A stretch of 7,172 bases of DNA. It comes from an uncultured Flavobacteriales bacterium (GTDB lineage: Bacteria; Bacteroidota; Bacteroidia; Flavobacteriales_D; Sanyastnellaceae). The position numbers and the translations under genes were made by a program. Under the pieces are notes generated by a model, which searched no databases, was not told the DNA's origin, and saw nothing but the letters and a program-made list of their open reading frames with translations. Location: assembly GCA_937996585.1 (NCBI GenBank), contig CALKUW010000193.1:1-7172 (forward strand). The letters are read 5' to 3'. Below, in pieces: positions 1 through 7,000 of this stretch (positions are counted from its first letter, which is position 1; the number at the start of each line of letters is the position of its first letter).

Positions 1-777
1 ATCCACGTCTTCGAGGCGCATGACCTGGGCGCTGCGGTTGAGCAGGTCGACCGACAGGTAGGCGTCCTGCTGGAAGAGGCGCACCTTGCGCATGGGGTTC
101 ACGCTGACGCGGCTGGCCGTGAGGTTGGCCACGGCACCCGACGAGAATTCGAGCCGGGCATTGGCGATGTCGACGCTGTCCCCCACGACGGGCACCCCAT
201 TGGCGGCCACACGAACCACGTCGCCCTCGAGTACATGGAGGGCCAGGTCGATGTCGTGGATCATGAGGTCCAGGACGACCGGCACATCGAGGCCGCGCGG
301 ATTGAAGGGGGCGAGCCGGTGCGCCTCGATGAAGCGCGGCGATTGCATGTGGGACCGGGACGCATCAAAGGCGGGGTTGAACCGCTCGACATGCCCCACT
401 TGCACCACGGATCCGACTTCGTCACGCAACCGTAGCAGCGATTCCGCCTCCTCGAGGGTCGTGGTAACGGGTTTCTCGATGAAGCAATGCTTCCCGGCTG
501 CCAGCGCCTGCTGCGCGATGGCCGCATGGGTCGGCGTGGGGGTGACGATGGCCACGGCATCCACGGCTGCGATCAACGCCGCCACGTCTTCAAACGCCTG
601 AGGGACGTGCGGCCATCCTTCATTGGTTGCGATGTCCGCAACCTGCGCGACCGCTGCGGGGTCGGGGTCGTGAAAGCCCACTGTTTCCCACTTGTCGGCC
701 AGCCCCTGCAGGCAACGCAGGTGAATCCGGCCGAGGTGGCCGGCACCGATCAGGCCGATGCGCAAGGGAGAGGACAT
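1..777 (-). CDS. Gfo/Idh/MocA-family NAD(P)-dependent oxidoreductase, 3' end cut by window edge
   Basis: A minus-strand frame stays open from an ATG at 775-777 to base 1, giving 259 residues without a stop. The family oxidises or reduces sugars and related compounds with NAD(P) in the cytoplasm; the substrate cannot be read here. Seen: an N-terminal Rossmann motif GLIGAGHLGRIH (residues 8-19), an acidic-end second strand (GFHDPDP, 34-40), IVTPTPTH (77-84), the family EKP signature at 101-103 (EKPVTTTLEEA), GHVERFNPAF (128-137), and LDLMIHDIDLAL (169-180), the region holding the family's catalytic His/Asp. The start is chosen because the Rossmann strand begins six residues later and no in-frame ATG lies just upstream. 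There is no clear ribosome binding site. Members usually run 320-350 residues, so about 60-90 are missing. It is divergent from pcm. GHVERFNP also occurs in UDP-GlcNAc 3-dehydrogenase-like members, but I would not name it so. Confidence 0.93.
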   Translation of the reverse strand, partial: MSSPLRIGLIGAGHLGRIHLRCLQGLADKWETVGFHDPDPAAVAQVADIATNEGWPHVPQAFEDVAALIAAVDAVAIVTPTPTHAAIAQQALAAGKHCFIEKPVTTTLEEAESLLRLRDEVGSVVQVGHVERFNPAFDASRSHMQSPRFIEAHRLAPFNPRGLDVPVVLDLMIHDIDLALHVLEGDVVRVAANGVPVVGDSVDIANARLEFSSGAVANLTASRVSVNPMRKVRLFQQDAYLSVDLLNRSAQVMRLEDVD

Positions 778-880
778 GGACGAACGAAGGTACCCGAGGC
801 GCTTCCCACAGACCCCATGTTGGCAAGGCGTGATTTCCACACCGAATCCCGGTGGCCGCCGGGGGTATTTTGGTGGGTCC
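778..880. promoter_or_regulatory. Divergent intergenic region between the oxidoreductase and pcm
   Basis: This 103-bp gap separates two divergently oriented start codons, so it must hold promoters for both genes unless one lies inside the neighbouring gene. I find no convincing match to the Bacteroidota promoter (TTG, about 19-21 bases, TAnnTTTG). The nearest is TATTTTG at 866-872 on the plus strand, one T short, without a TTG at the right distance and only eight bases from the pcm ATG. A weak GC hairpin (CCCGG 848-852 with CCGGG 859-863) sits just before it. Neither start has a clear Shine-Dalgarno sequence, which is normal in Bacteroidota. Confidence 0.35.
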
Positions 881-1567
881 ATGTCCACCCCAGCCGCCAA
901 CCTGTCCGACACCTATCGCCATAAAGGCCTGCGCCGCGAACTGCTGGGTAAGCTGCGCGACATGGGCATCGCCGATGAGCGTGTCCTGGAGGCGATGGAG
1001 CGGGTGCCCCGCCACCATTTCATGGACGACGCCTTTGTCCATTTCGCATACGAGAACAAGGCCTTCCGCATCGGAGCAGGGCAGACCATCAGCCACCCCT
1101 ATACTGTGGCCCGGCAGACGGAATTGCTGGGCCTCGCTCCGGGCGCCAAGGTGCTCGAAATCGGGACTGGGAGCGGCTACCAATGCGCCGTCCTGGTCGC
1201 GATGGGCTTCAAGGTGCACAGCATCGAACGGCAGAAGTCACTGTACGACAAGACGACGCCCTTCCTCAAGCGCCTCGGCTACCGGGCGCATTGCTACTAC
1301 GGCGACGGGTACAAGGGCAAGCAGGCTTTCGCCCCGTTCGATGGGATTCTCGTCACGTGCGGTGCCCCTTTCATTCCCGAAGCGCTGCTGGGCCAATTGG
1401 CAGAGGGGGGCAAGCTCATCATTCCACTCGATGATCCCGCTGCCGGGGAGGGAAAGCAGGTCATGACCGAGGTGCAGCGGGTCGATGCGGAGACCTTCAC
1501 CAAGCGCACGCACGGGACGTTTGCCTTCGTCCCCATGCTGGCCGCCCGTTCGGGTCAGGCCATTTAA
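881..1567 (+). CDS. pcm: Protein-L-isoaspartate O-methyltransferase (PCMT)
   Basis: The 228-residue product transfers a methyl group from S-adenosylmethionine to L-isoaspartyl residues in aged proteins, the first step of their repair, in the cytoplasm. Seen: YRHKGLRRELLGKL (12-25) and RVPRHHFMDDAF (41-52) of the N-terminal substrate region, the PCMT-specific GAGQTISHPYTVARQTELL (65-83), SAM motif I VLEIGTGSGYQ (91-101), the acidic end of the next strand HSIERQ (113-118), GDGYKG (141-146), motif II FDGILVTCGAPFIPEALL (153-170), GGKLIIPL (176-183) and a C-terminal FVPML (216-220). The E. coli enzyme has 208 residues, so this is full length. The frame is open from 758, but homology begins after the ATG at 881; the 41 codons before it run back across the promoter region into the divergent gene. 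The stop overlaps that of the convergent protease gene. The Tyr-Arg-His-Lys-Gly start and long GxKVHSIERQ loop resemble Bacteroidota versions. Confidence 0.95.
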   Translation: MSTPAANLSDTYRHKGLRRELLGKLRDMGIADERVLEAMERVPRHHFMDDAFVHFAYENKAFRIGAGQTISHPYTVARQTELLGLAPGAKVLEIGTGSGYQCAVLVAMGFKVHSIERQKSLYDKTTPFLKRLGYRAHCYYGDGYKGKQAFAPFDGILVTCGAPFIPEALLGQLAEGGKLIIPLDDPAAGEGKQVMTEVQRVDAETFTKRTHGTFAFVPMLAARSGQAI

Positions 1568-1570
1568 TCG
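1540..1570 (+). terminator. Possible weak terminator at the pcm 3' end
   Basis: At the very end of pcm the plus strand can fold GGCC (1540-1543) and CCC (1545-1547) with GGG (1552-1554) and GGCC (1558-1561) around a small loop, followed by the AT-rich ATTTAAT. The stem is interrupted and the T-tract is short. A second GC-rich stem, GGCCAG (1573-1578) with CTGGCC (1586-1591), follows immediately and has no T-tract. Because the two convergent genes overlap at their stops, any terminator for either must lie inside coding sequence. This is a guess from base pairing only. Confidence 0.25.
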
Positions 1571-3909
1571 CAGGCCAGGCCGAAGCTGGCCAGCACCCCG
1601 AGGACATCCGTCACGGTCACGATGCCATCGAGGTCGAGGTCACCCGGGCATTCGAGCAGATTCGATGTGCACTGTGCGACCGCGGCATTCCAGACCGTTC
1701 CCGTGCCGCAGGCATCCTCCCCGCAGCACATGATGGTGCCGCAGGCGGACGGGGCCGGTGGCGGTGGGGTGCAGGTGACTCCGAATTCCCCGAGCGTGTT
1801 CAGGATATCCGTCACGGTCACGATGCCGTCGAAATCGACGTCACCGGGGCAGAGCATCTGCAGGGTCAGGCACAGGCCCGTGGAAACGTCGAAGTAGGTG
1901 CCTTCACCACACGCATCCGCCCCGCAGGATTCGCTGTCGTCGCAGATGCCGTTGTTGTTGACGTCCGCAGTGCAATCGCCCCCGCAGACACCGATGGCGT
2001 CATCGTAGAGGCAGCTGCCATCATCAAGTGTGGCTGAGGCATCGTAATTGCAGGCGGCAGCATCGGTGCAACCGGGCACGTCTGTAGGGGCGGCACACAG
2101 TCCCGGCAGTTCCACATCTACCGTGTAATTGACGATGCCCGAACTGTTCCATCCATTGACGATCTGAAGCGTCCAATCCCCGTCGCCGGAGAGCGGCGTC
2201 CCCGTGAAATCCACGGATGCCGTGTAGGTCCCGGGCGCGGTCACGTTCCAATCCCCGGGCCAGGAGCCCGCATAGGTGTAACCCAACGAGTAGTCATAGC
2301 CTCCGATTTCGATGCAGTCTCCATTCGGTGCGCACAGCCCGAGGAGCATGTCGCCCGGCCAGGAGCTGCCGCTTTGCGCATTGTTGAAGACCAGGGTGAT
2401 GTTGAGGCCCAGGGCCGAGCCATTTCCATCGAATACGGTGTTCTGGACACCGGTTCCCGCGAGGGTGGCGCTGATGCCGTCCAGTGCCAACCCTCCGATG
2501 AGACCGCCGTCGGGACCGCATTCCGAGCAGTCGTCGGGGTAGATGCACCCATCGTTGTTGGGGTCACCGGGCGTGTAGTTGCACGCCGTATTGTCACCGC
2601 AGAAGAGGTTGGTACTTGTGATGACCTGGTCGCCGCAGGTACCGATGCAGCTGGCGCCGTTGAAGGTCGGGATGAGGGCGTTGTTCTCCACGGTGGGGTG
2701 GAAGGTGAGCGTCTTGCTGCCGCCGGCAATGGCATGGCAATAGCTCATGATCGTGCCGAGTTGCCCGGTGGGGTTGTCGGTGTAGCCCGTGCAGTCGCCC
2801 TCGTAGCTGCCGCAGTTGTCGATCGGTCCGCCCGGCCAGCCGCACCAATGGGTGTGGTTCGCGCCGCAATTGTGTCCGATTTCGTGGGACACCACGTCGA
2901 GGTTCCAGGCGTAGGTATTGATGTTGTAGCTCGTGGTGCTCGAGAGGTTGCCGCTGACGCCGGCATTGAAGCTGTTGCACAATCCATTGAGGTAGGCGAT
3001 GCCCCCCGTACCGATGTTGGTGCGCATCGTGAGGAAGTGCTTCAGGTCAAGGGGGATGGCATTGAAGTTCGGGTTGTTGTTCCATTCCGAATTGAACGCG
3101 CCGAGGAGTCCGCCCCCGTCATTGACCACGGAAGCGTAGGGGTCCGGAGAGCCCCACACGTGGATGAAGCGGGCCTCGAGCGTGACGAGGTCGTTGAGTT
3201 CATTGCGGTAGATCTGGTCCACCGACGCCAGGATGGCGAGGGCCCAGTCGACGGCATCGGTCACATCCGAGCCGAGGGCGTTGTAGGTGAATTGGTCGAT
3301 TTCCAGGCCCACCTCCACGCATTCGAGGATGGCGGAACTGCGCATGGATCCGGCATCCGGAGCGACGTCGGGCAATTGAGCCGCATCCTCGACCCCACAG
3401 GTGAAGATGCGGTCATCGGTGGATTCGGAGACGGGGAAGAGGGCGTGGAAGCCATCGCCACGGTGGTTCATTTCCCAACGCCCATCCGCCATGGAAAGGC
3501 TGGCGAGGGCGTGGTCGTGCATCAGAATGAGCGACCCGTTCTGTCCGTGGCCCTCGAGCTCATAGGTGATGAGCCTGGGCGCAACATCGACTGCATGGAA
3601 ACCATCGCCGTCGGTCACTGCGATCTCGAGGGCATCCGACAGGTTTTCGAACCGATTGAATCGAAGGGTACGGGTGGATCCATCCGGAAAGGGAACTTCC
3701 CAGGTGAACCGTTCCGGCGCATCGGACCTAAAGGAAGCAAAGGCAGCGGCATCCAGTTTGAAGCCCCGCGTCGCATCGGGACGAGCGGTCGGCAGCATCC
3801 CGGGTGCCAGCGTTTCGGGTTGGAGGAAAATGGCCGGGGTGACGGATTCCTGGGCCTGAAGTGCGTGCGACAACAGGAACGAAAGGAACAAGAAGGCGGT
3901 GATTCTCAT
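1564..3909 (-). CDS. Secreted M12B (reprolysin-like) zinc metalloprotease with Cys-rich and dockerin-like C-terminal modules
   Basis: The 781-residue product is probably an exported endopeptidase. Seen: a signal peptide at 1-19 (MRITAFLFLSFLLSHALQA, cleavage before Q20); a propeptide to about 190 with a lone FTCGVED (169-175) that could be a cysteine switch; a metzincin domain (about 195-421) with HEIGHNCGANHTH (342-354), the three His being zinc ligands and E343 the base, and a Met-turn GTIMSYCH (385-392); TACNY...DDGC (441-455); a P-domain-like beta domain (about 470-604); PGCTDAAACNYD...DGSC (612-633) plus CGGDC...NNNGICDD (642-658); and two 67-residue-period modules, each ending in an EF-hand/dockerin-like motif (687-713, 754-780). 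The ATG at 3909 is preferred over one at 3978 because it directly opens the signal peptide. No typical type IX secretion C-terminal domain is visible. The neighbour at 4058-7172 shares the modules. The protease call is firm; the substrate is unknown. Confidence 0.9.
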   Translation of the reverse strand: MRITAFLFLSFLLSHALQAQESVTPAIFLQPETLAPGMLPTARPDATRGFKLDAAAFASFRSDAPERFTWEVPFPDGSTRTLRFNRFENLSDALEIAVTDGDGFHAVDVAPRLITYELEGHGQNGSLILMHDHALASLSMADGRWEMNHRGDGFHALFPVSESTDDRIFTCGVEDAAQLPDVAPDAGSMRSSAILECVEVGLEIDQFTYNALGSDVTDAVDWALAILASVDQIYRNELNDLVTLEARFIHVWGSPDPYASVVNDGGGLLGAFNSEWNNNPNFNAIPLDLKHFLTMRTNIGTGGIAYLNGLCNSFNAGVSGNLSSTTSYNINTYAWNLDVVSHEIGHNCGANHTHWCGWPGGPIDNCGSYEGDCTGYTDNPTGQLGTIMSYCHAIAGGSKTLTFHPTVENNALIPTFNGASCIGTCGDQVITSTNLFCGDNTACNYTPGDPNNDGCIYPDDCSECGPDGGLIGGLALDGISATLAGTGVQNTVFDGNGSALGLNITLVFNNAQSGSSWPGDMLLGLCAPNGDCIEIGGYDYSLGYTYAGSWPGDWNVTAPGTYTASVDFTGTPLSGDGDWTLQIVNGWNSSGIVNYTVDVELPGLCAAPTDVPGCTDAAACNYDASATLDDGSCLYDDAIGVCGGDCTADVNNNGICDDSESCGADACGEGTYFDVSTGLCLTLQMLCPGDVDFDGIVTVTDILNTLGEFGVTCTPPPPAPSACGTIMCCGEDACGTGTVWNAAVAQCTSNLLECPGDLDLDGIVTVTDVLGVLASFGLACD
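1567..1932 (-). repeat. Duplicated Cys-rich plus EF-hand/dockerin-like module at the protease C-terminus
   Basis: Residues 660-726 and 727-781 are two copies of one module with a 67-residue (201-bp) period. Each copy has C-G-x-D-A-C-G-x-G-T near its start, a cysteine about 18 residues on, and then C-P-G-D-x-D-x-D-G-I-V-T-V-T-D followed by L-x-x-L-x-x-F-G-x-x-C. The D-x-D-x-D-G-x-V-x-x-x-D spacing matches a calcium-binding EF-hand loop, as in dockerin repeats. The plus-strand sequence ATCCGTCACGGTCACGATGCC occurs exactly at 1606 and again at 1807. The first copy ends in a proline-rich linker (TPPPPAP, 714-720). Confidence 0.85.
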
Positions 3910-3945
3910 GCGGATACAAGCTAATCCCCAACCAAGGGATTCCGC
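3910..3945 (-). promoter_or_regulatory. Possible 5' leader hairpin next to the protease start codon
   Basis: Just upstream of the protease ATG, the mRNA-sense strand can pair GCGGA (3945-3941) with TCCGC (3914-3910) and ATCCC (3940-3936) with GGGAT (3928-3924). The loop is seven bases and one side has an unpaired bulge of about nine bases. The outer stem touches the ATG at 3909, so the fold could hinder initiation. It is seen by hand pairing only, with no energy calculation, and the bulge makes it uncertain. Confidence 0.3.
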
Positions 3946-3952
3946 ATACCGG

Positions 3953-3964
3953 TGACAAATGTCA
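3953..3964. promoter_or_regulatory. Small inverted repeat TGACA-AA-TGTCA upstream of the protease gene
   Basis: A perfect 5-bp inverted repeat with a 2-bp spacer lies 44-55 bases before the protease ATG. On the minus strand it also contains GACATTTG, which differs from the Bacteroidota -7 element TAnnTTTG only at its first base. No TTG lies at the expected upstream distance. It could be a promoter element, a small operator or chance; repeats this short are common. Confidence 0.2.
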
Positions 3965-3992
3965 GCGCATTCGGGCACGGATTGGGGGCCTG

Positions 3993-4029
3993 AAAAGCGA
4001 GGAGGCCCACCCCGATGGGGCAGGCCTCC
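3993..4029 (-). terminator. Intrinsic terminator of the large repeat-protein gene
   Basis: GGAGGCC (4001-4007) pairs with GGCCTCC (4023-4029), and inside it CCCC (4010-4013) pairs with GGGG (4017-4020) around GAT, with a 2-by-2 mismatch between the two stems. Read on the minus strand the stem is followed by TCGCTTTT (4000-3993), a run that ends in four T. It starts 29 bases after the stop codon at 4058-4060 and precedes the protease start, so the two genes are probably not simply co-transcribed. Confidence 0.72.
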
Positions 4030-4038
4030 GAACCAAAT

Positions 4039-4057
4039 GGGTGATGGTTGATCACCC
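4039..4057 (-). terminator. Second hairpin directly after the stop codon
   Basis: GGGTGAT (4039-4045) and ATCACCC (4051-4057) form a perfect 7-bp stem with a 5-base loop, beginning at the first base after the TGA stop (4058-4060). On the minus strand it is followed by ATTTGGTT, a poor T-tract. It stands before the stronger terminator at 3993-4029. It may be a first terminator, an mRNA 3'-end stabiliser or a ribosome-release pause structure; the sequence does not decide. Confidence 0.45.
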
Positions 4058-7000
4058 TCAATAGCAGCTCATGCCGTAGAAGGCGAGGATCTCGAGGATG
4101 TCCCCGATGCCCACCACGGCATCTCCATCGGCATCGCCCGGACAACCGGCGCCGATGCAGCCATAATCCGATAGGACGATGAGCAGGTCGTTGATGTTCA
4201 CGATGCCGTCCGAGTTGAGGTCGGAGGGGCAGTTGTTCGGGAAGACCAGCGTCAGGTCGCGGACCACCGGACTCACGCCATCCGCCGTGCGGTAGAGGAT
4301 GTTGCCATAGAAGGTCACAGTTCCGGAAGTGGTCACCTGTGCCACGAGGACCTTGCCCTCGGAATCCGGGTATGCCGTGGCCTCCGAGTTCGGCGGGATG
4401 AACCAGCTTCCTCCGTTCAGCGGATCCGACAGCAGGTCGCCTCCGAGTTCGAAGTCGCCCGTGCTGAGGCCCACAGTCTGTGTAGGCGTGCCCGAGTTGT
4501 CCTCCGACCCGATGGTGAGCCAGGAGTCGTATTCCAACGTCGGGAAGTCCTGGAAGAGCAGTGGGTTGATGCTCTGTGCCGTGGCCCCACCAAGCGCCTC
4601 CTGGTGGAAGCTGGTGGTCGTGCTCAATTCGAGCGGTGATTCGGCATCGCCGAACACCGAAACGAGTTGGTCGGTCGGGTTGGCGAACGACGCATAGATC
4701 CGCCAGGTCACAACACCGGTTGCAATGCTGTTGACTTCATAAGGCTCCGCGAAGAGGCCCAAGAAGCTGTCGCTGTCGAACGCACAGGAGCCGTCGTCGT
4801 CGGTCGCGGTCGGATCGTAGTTGATCGCCAGCGGGTTTGTACATCCCGGCACCTCTTCGGTATCGCAGACGCCATCACCATCGGTGTCCTCGAGGCAGGT
4901 TCCGCCACAAACGCCGATGGCGTCGAGCTGGTTGCCATCGCAGTCACAGTCGCCGGCCGGGATGCCGCCGCCACCGCAGACGCCACACTCATCCACCACG
5001 GTGCAAGCCCCGTTGGTCGGATCGTCATAGTTGCATGCCGTGACGTCGGTGCAGTTGTCGACGTCGTCACAGATACCGTCTCCGTCCGCATCGGCAGCGC
5101 AATCGCCACCACACACGCCCAGCGCATCGACCACATTGCCATCGCAGTCACAGAAGCCGGCTCCTATGCCACACCCTCCGCAGACACCGCACTCGTCGGC
5201 ATACAGACAGGGGTCGTTCGCGGGATCCGTGAAGTTGCAGGCCGTTTGGTCGGTACAGTTGTCCGCATTGTCGCAGATGCCATCCGCATCGGCATCGGTT
5301 CCGTTGCCGCCACAGACGCCGCAGGCGTCCTCGACGTTGCCGAAGCAATCGCAGTCGCCGGCCGGGATGCCGCCGCCGCCACAGACACCGCACTCATCGA
5401 CCACGGCGCAGGCACCGTTGTTCGGATCCGCGTAGTTGCAGGCGGTGATGTCGGTACAATTGTCGAGGTCATCGCAGATGCCATCGCCGTCCACATCAGT
5501 TCCGGATCCACCACACACGCCGCAGGCATCGAGCTGATTGCCATCGCAGTCGCAGTCGCCGGTCGGGATGCCGGAGCCGCCGCAGACACCGCACTCATCG
5601 AGCTGGGCACAGGCCTCGTTGGCTGGGTCGGCATAGTTGCAGGCCGTCAGGTCCGTGCAGTTGTCGGCATCGTCACAGATACCGTCACCGTCCGAGTCGG
5701 CCGCACAACTTCCACCGCAGACGCCAAGGGCGTCAAGCTGGTTGCCGCTGCAGTCACAGTCGCCGGCCGGGATGCCCGAACCACCACAGACACCGCACTC
5801 GTCCACTGCTGCGCAGGGTCCGTTGGCCGGGTCGTCGTAGTTACAAGCCGTCACATCGGTACAGTTGTCCGCGCTGTCGCAGATGCCGTCGGCGTCGGTG
5901 TCCGTTCCGTTGCCGCCGCACACGCCACAGGCGTCCTCCACGTTGCCGTCGCAGTCGCAGTCCCCAGCCGGGATGCCGCTGCCGCCGCACACGCCGCACT
6001 CGTCAAGCTGCAGGCAGGTGCCGTTGGCCGAATCGCCGTAGTTGCAGGCGGTGATATCGGTGCAGTTGTCGAGGTCGTCACAGATGCCATCGCCGTCCAC
6101 GTCCGTGCCGGTTCCACCACACACGCCGCAGGCGTCGAGCTGGTTACCGTCACAGTCACAGTCGCCGGCCGGGATGCCGGATCCACCACATATGCCGCAT
6201 TCGTCGTACACCGCGCAGCTGCCGTTGGCAGGATCGGCGTAGTTGCAGGCCGAGAGGTCCGTACAGTTGTCGATGTCGTCACAGATGCCGTCTCCATCCG
6301 CATCCGCAGCGCATCCGCCGCCGCAGTTGCCCAGGGCATCCGGCAGGGTGCCTTCGCAATCGCAGGCGCCAGGCGCAATTCCGCATCCTCCACAGATTCC
6401 GCACTCGTCCACGTATTGACACGGACCGTTGGTCACATCGTCATAGTTGCACGCGGTGAGATCCGTACAGGCGTCGATATCATCACAGATGCCATCGGCG
6501 TCATCGTCCTTGCCGTTGCCGCCGCAGACACCACAGGCGTCCTCGACATTGCCGTCACAGTCGCAGTCGCCGGCCGGGATTCCGCTGCCGCCACAGACAC
6601 CACACTCGTCGAGCGTTTCGCAGGACAGGTTGGCCGGATCGGCATAGTTGCAGGCCGTGAGGTCACTGCAGTTGTCCACGGTGTCACAGAAGCCGTCGCC
6701 GTCCGTGTCCACACCGGTTCCACCGCATGTGCCGCAGGCGTCGAGCTGGTTGCCAAAGCAATCGCAGTCGCCGGCCGGGATGCCGCTTCCACCGCAGACA
6801 CCGCACTCATCGAGTTGGGCACAGGCCACATTGGACGGGTCGGCGTAGTTGCATGCCGACAGGTCGGTGCAGTTGTCCGCATCGTCACAGATGCCGTCCC
6901 CGTCCGCATCGGCCGCACACACACCACCACACACGCCCAGGGCGTCGAGCTGGTTGCCGGCACAATCGCAGTCCCCTGCAGGGATGCCGCCACCGCCACA

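Noticed and set aside
866..872. TATTTTG as a pcm promoter -7 element
   Set aside because: It is one T short of TAnnTTTG, has no TTG at the right distance, and sits only eight bases before the ATG.
758..880. Extended pcm start at 758
   Set aside because: It would add 41 residues with no PCMT homology and would overlap the divergent oxidoreductase start. The ATG at 881 fits the family N-terminus.
620..1219. A 199-codon minus frame across the intergenic region and pcm
   Set aside because: It crosses a divergent promoter region and is antisense to the well-supported pcm, with no motif of its own.
2374..3924. A 516-codon open plus-strand frame opposite the protease
   Set aside because: It lies antisense to a gene with a signal peptide, HEIGHNCGANHTH and a Met-turn. 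It shows no recognisable motifs, and long antisense frames are expected in GC-rich DNA.
3910..3978. Extended protease start at 3978
   Set aside because: It would put 23 residues with no hydrophobic character before a typical signal peptide that begins at the ATG ending at 3909.
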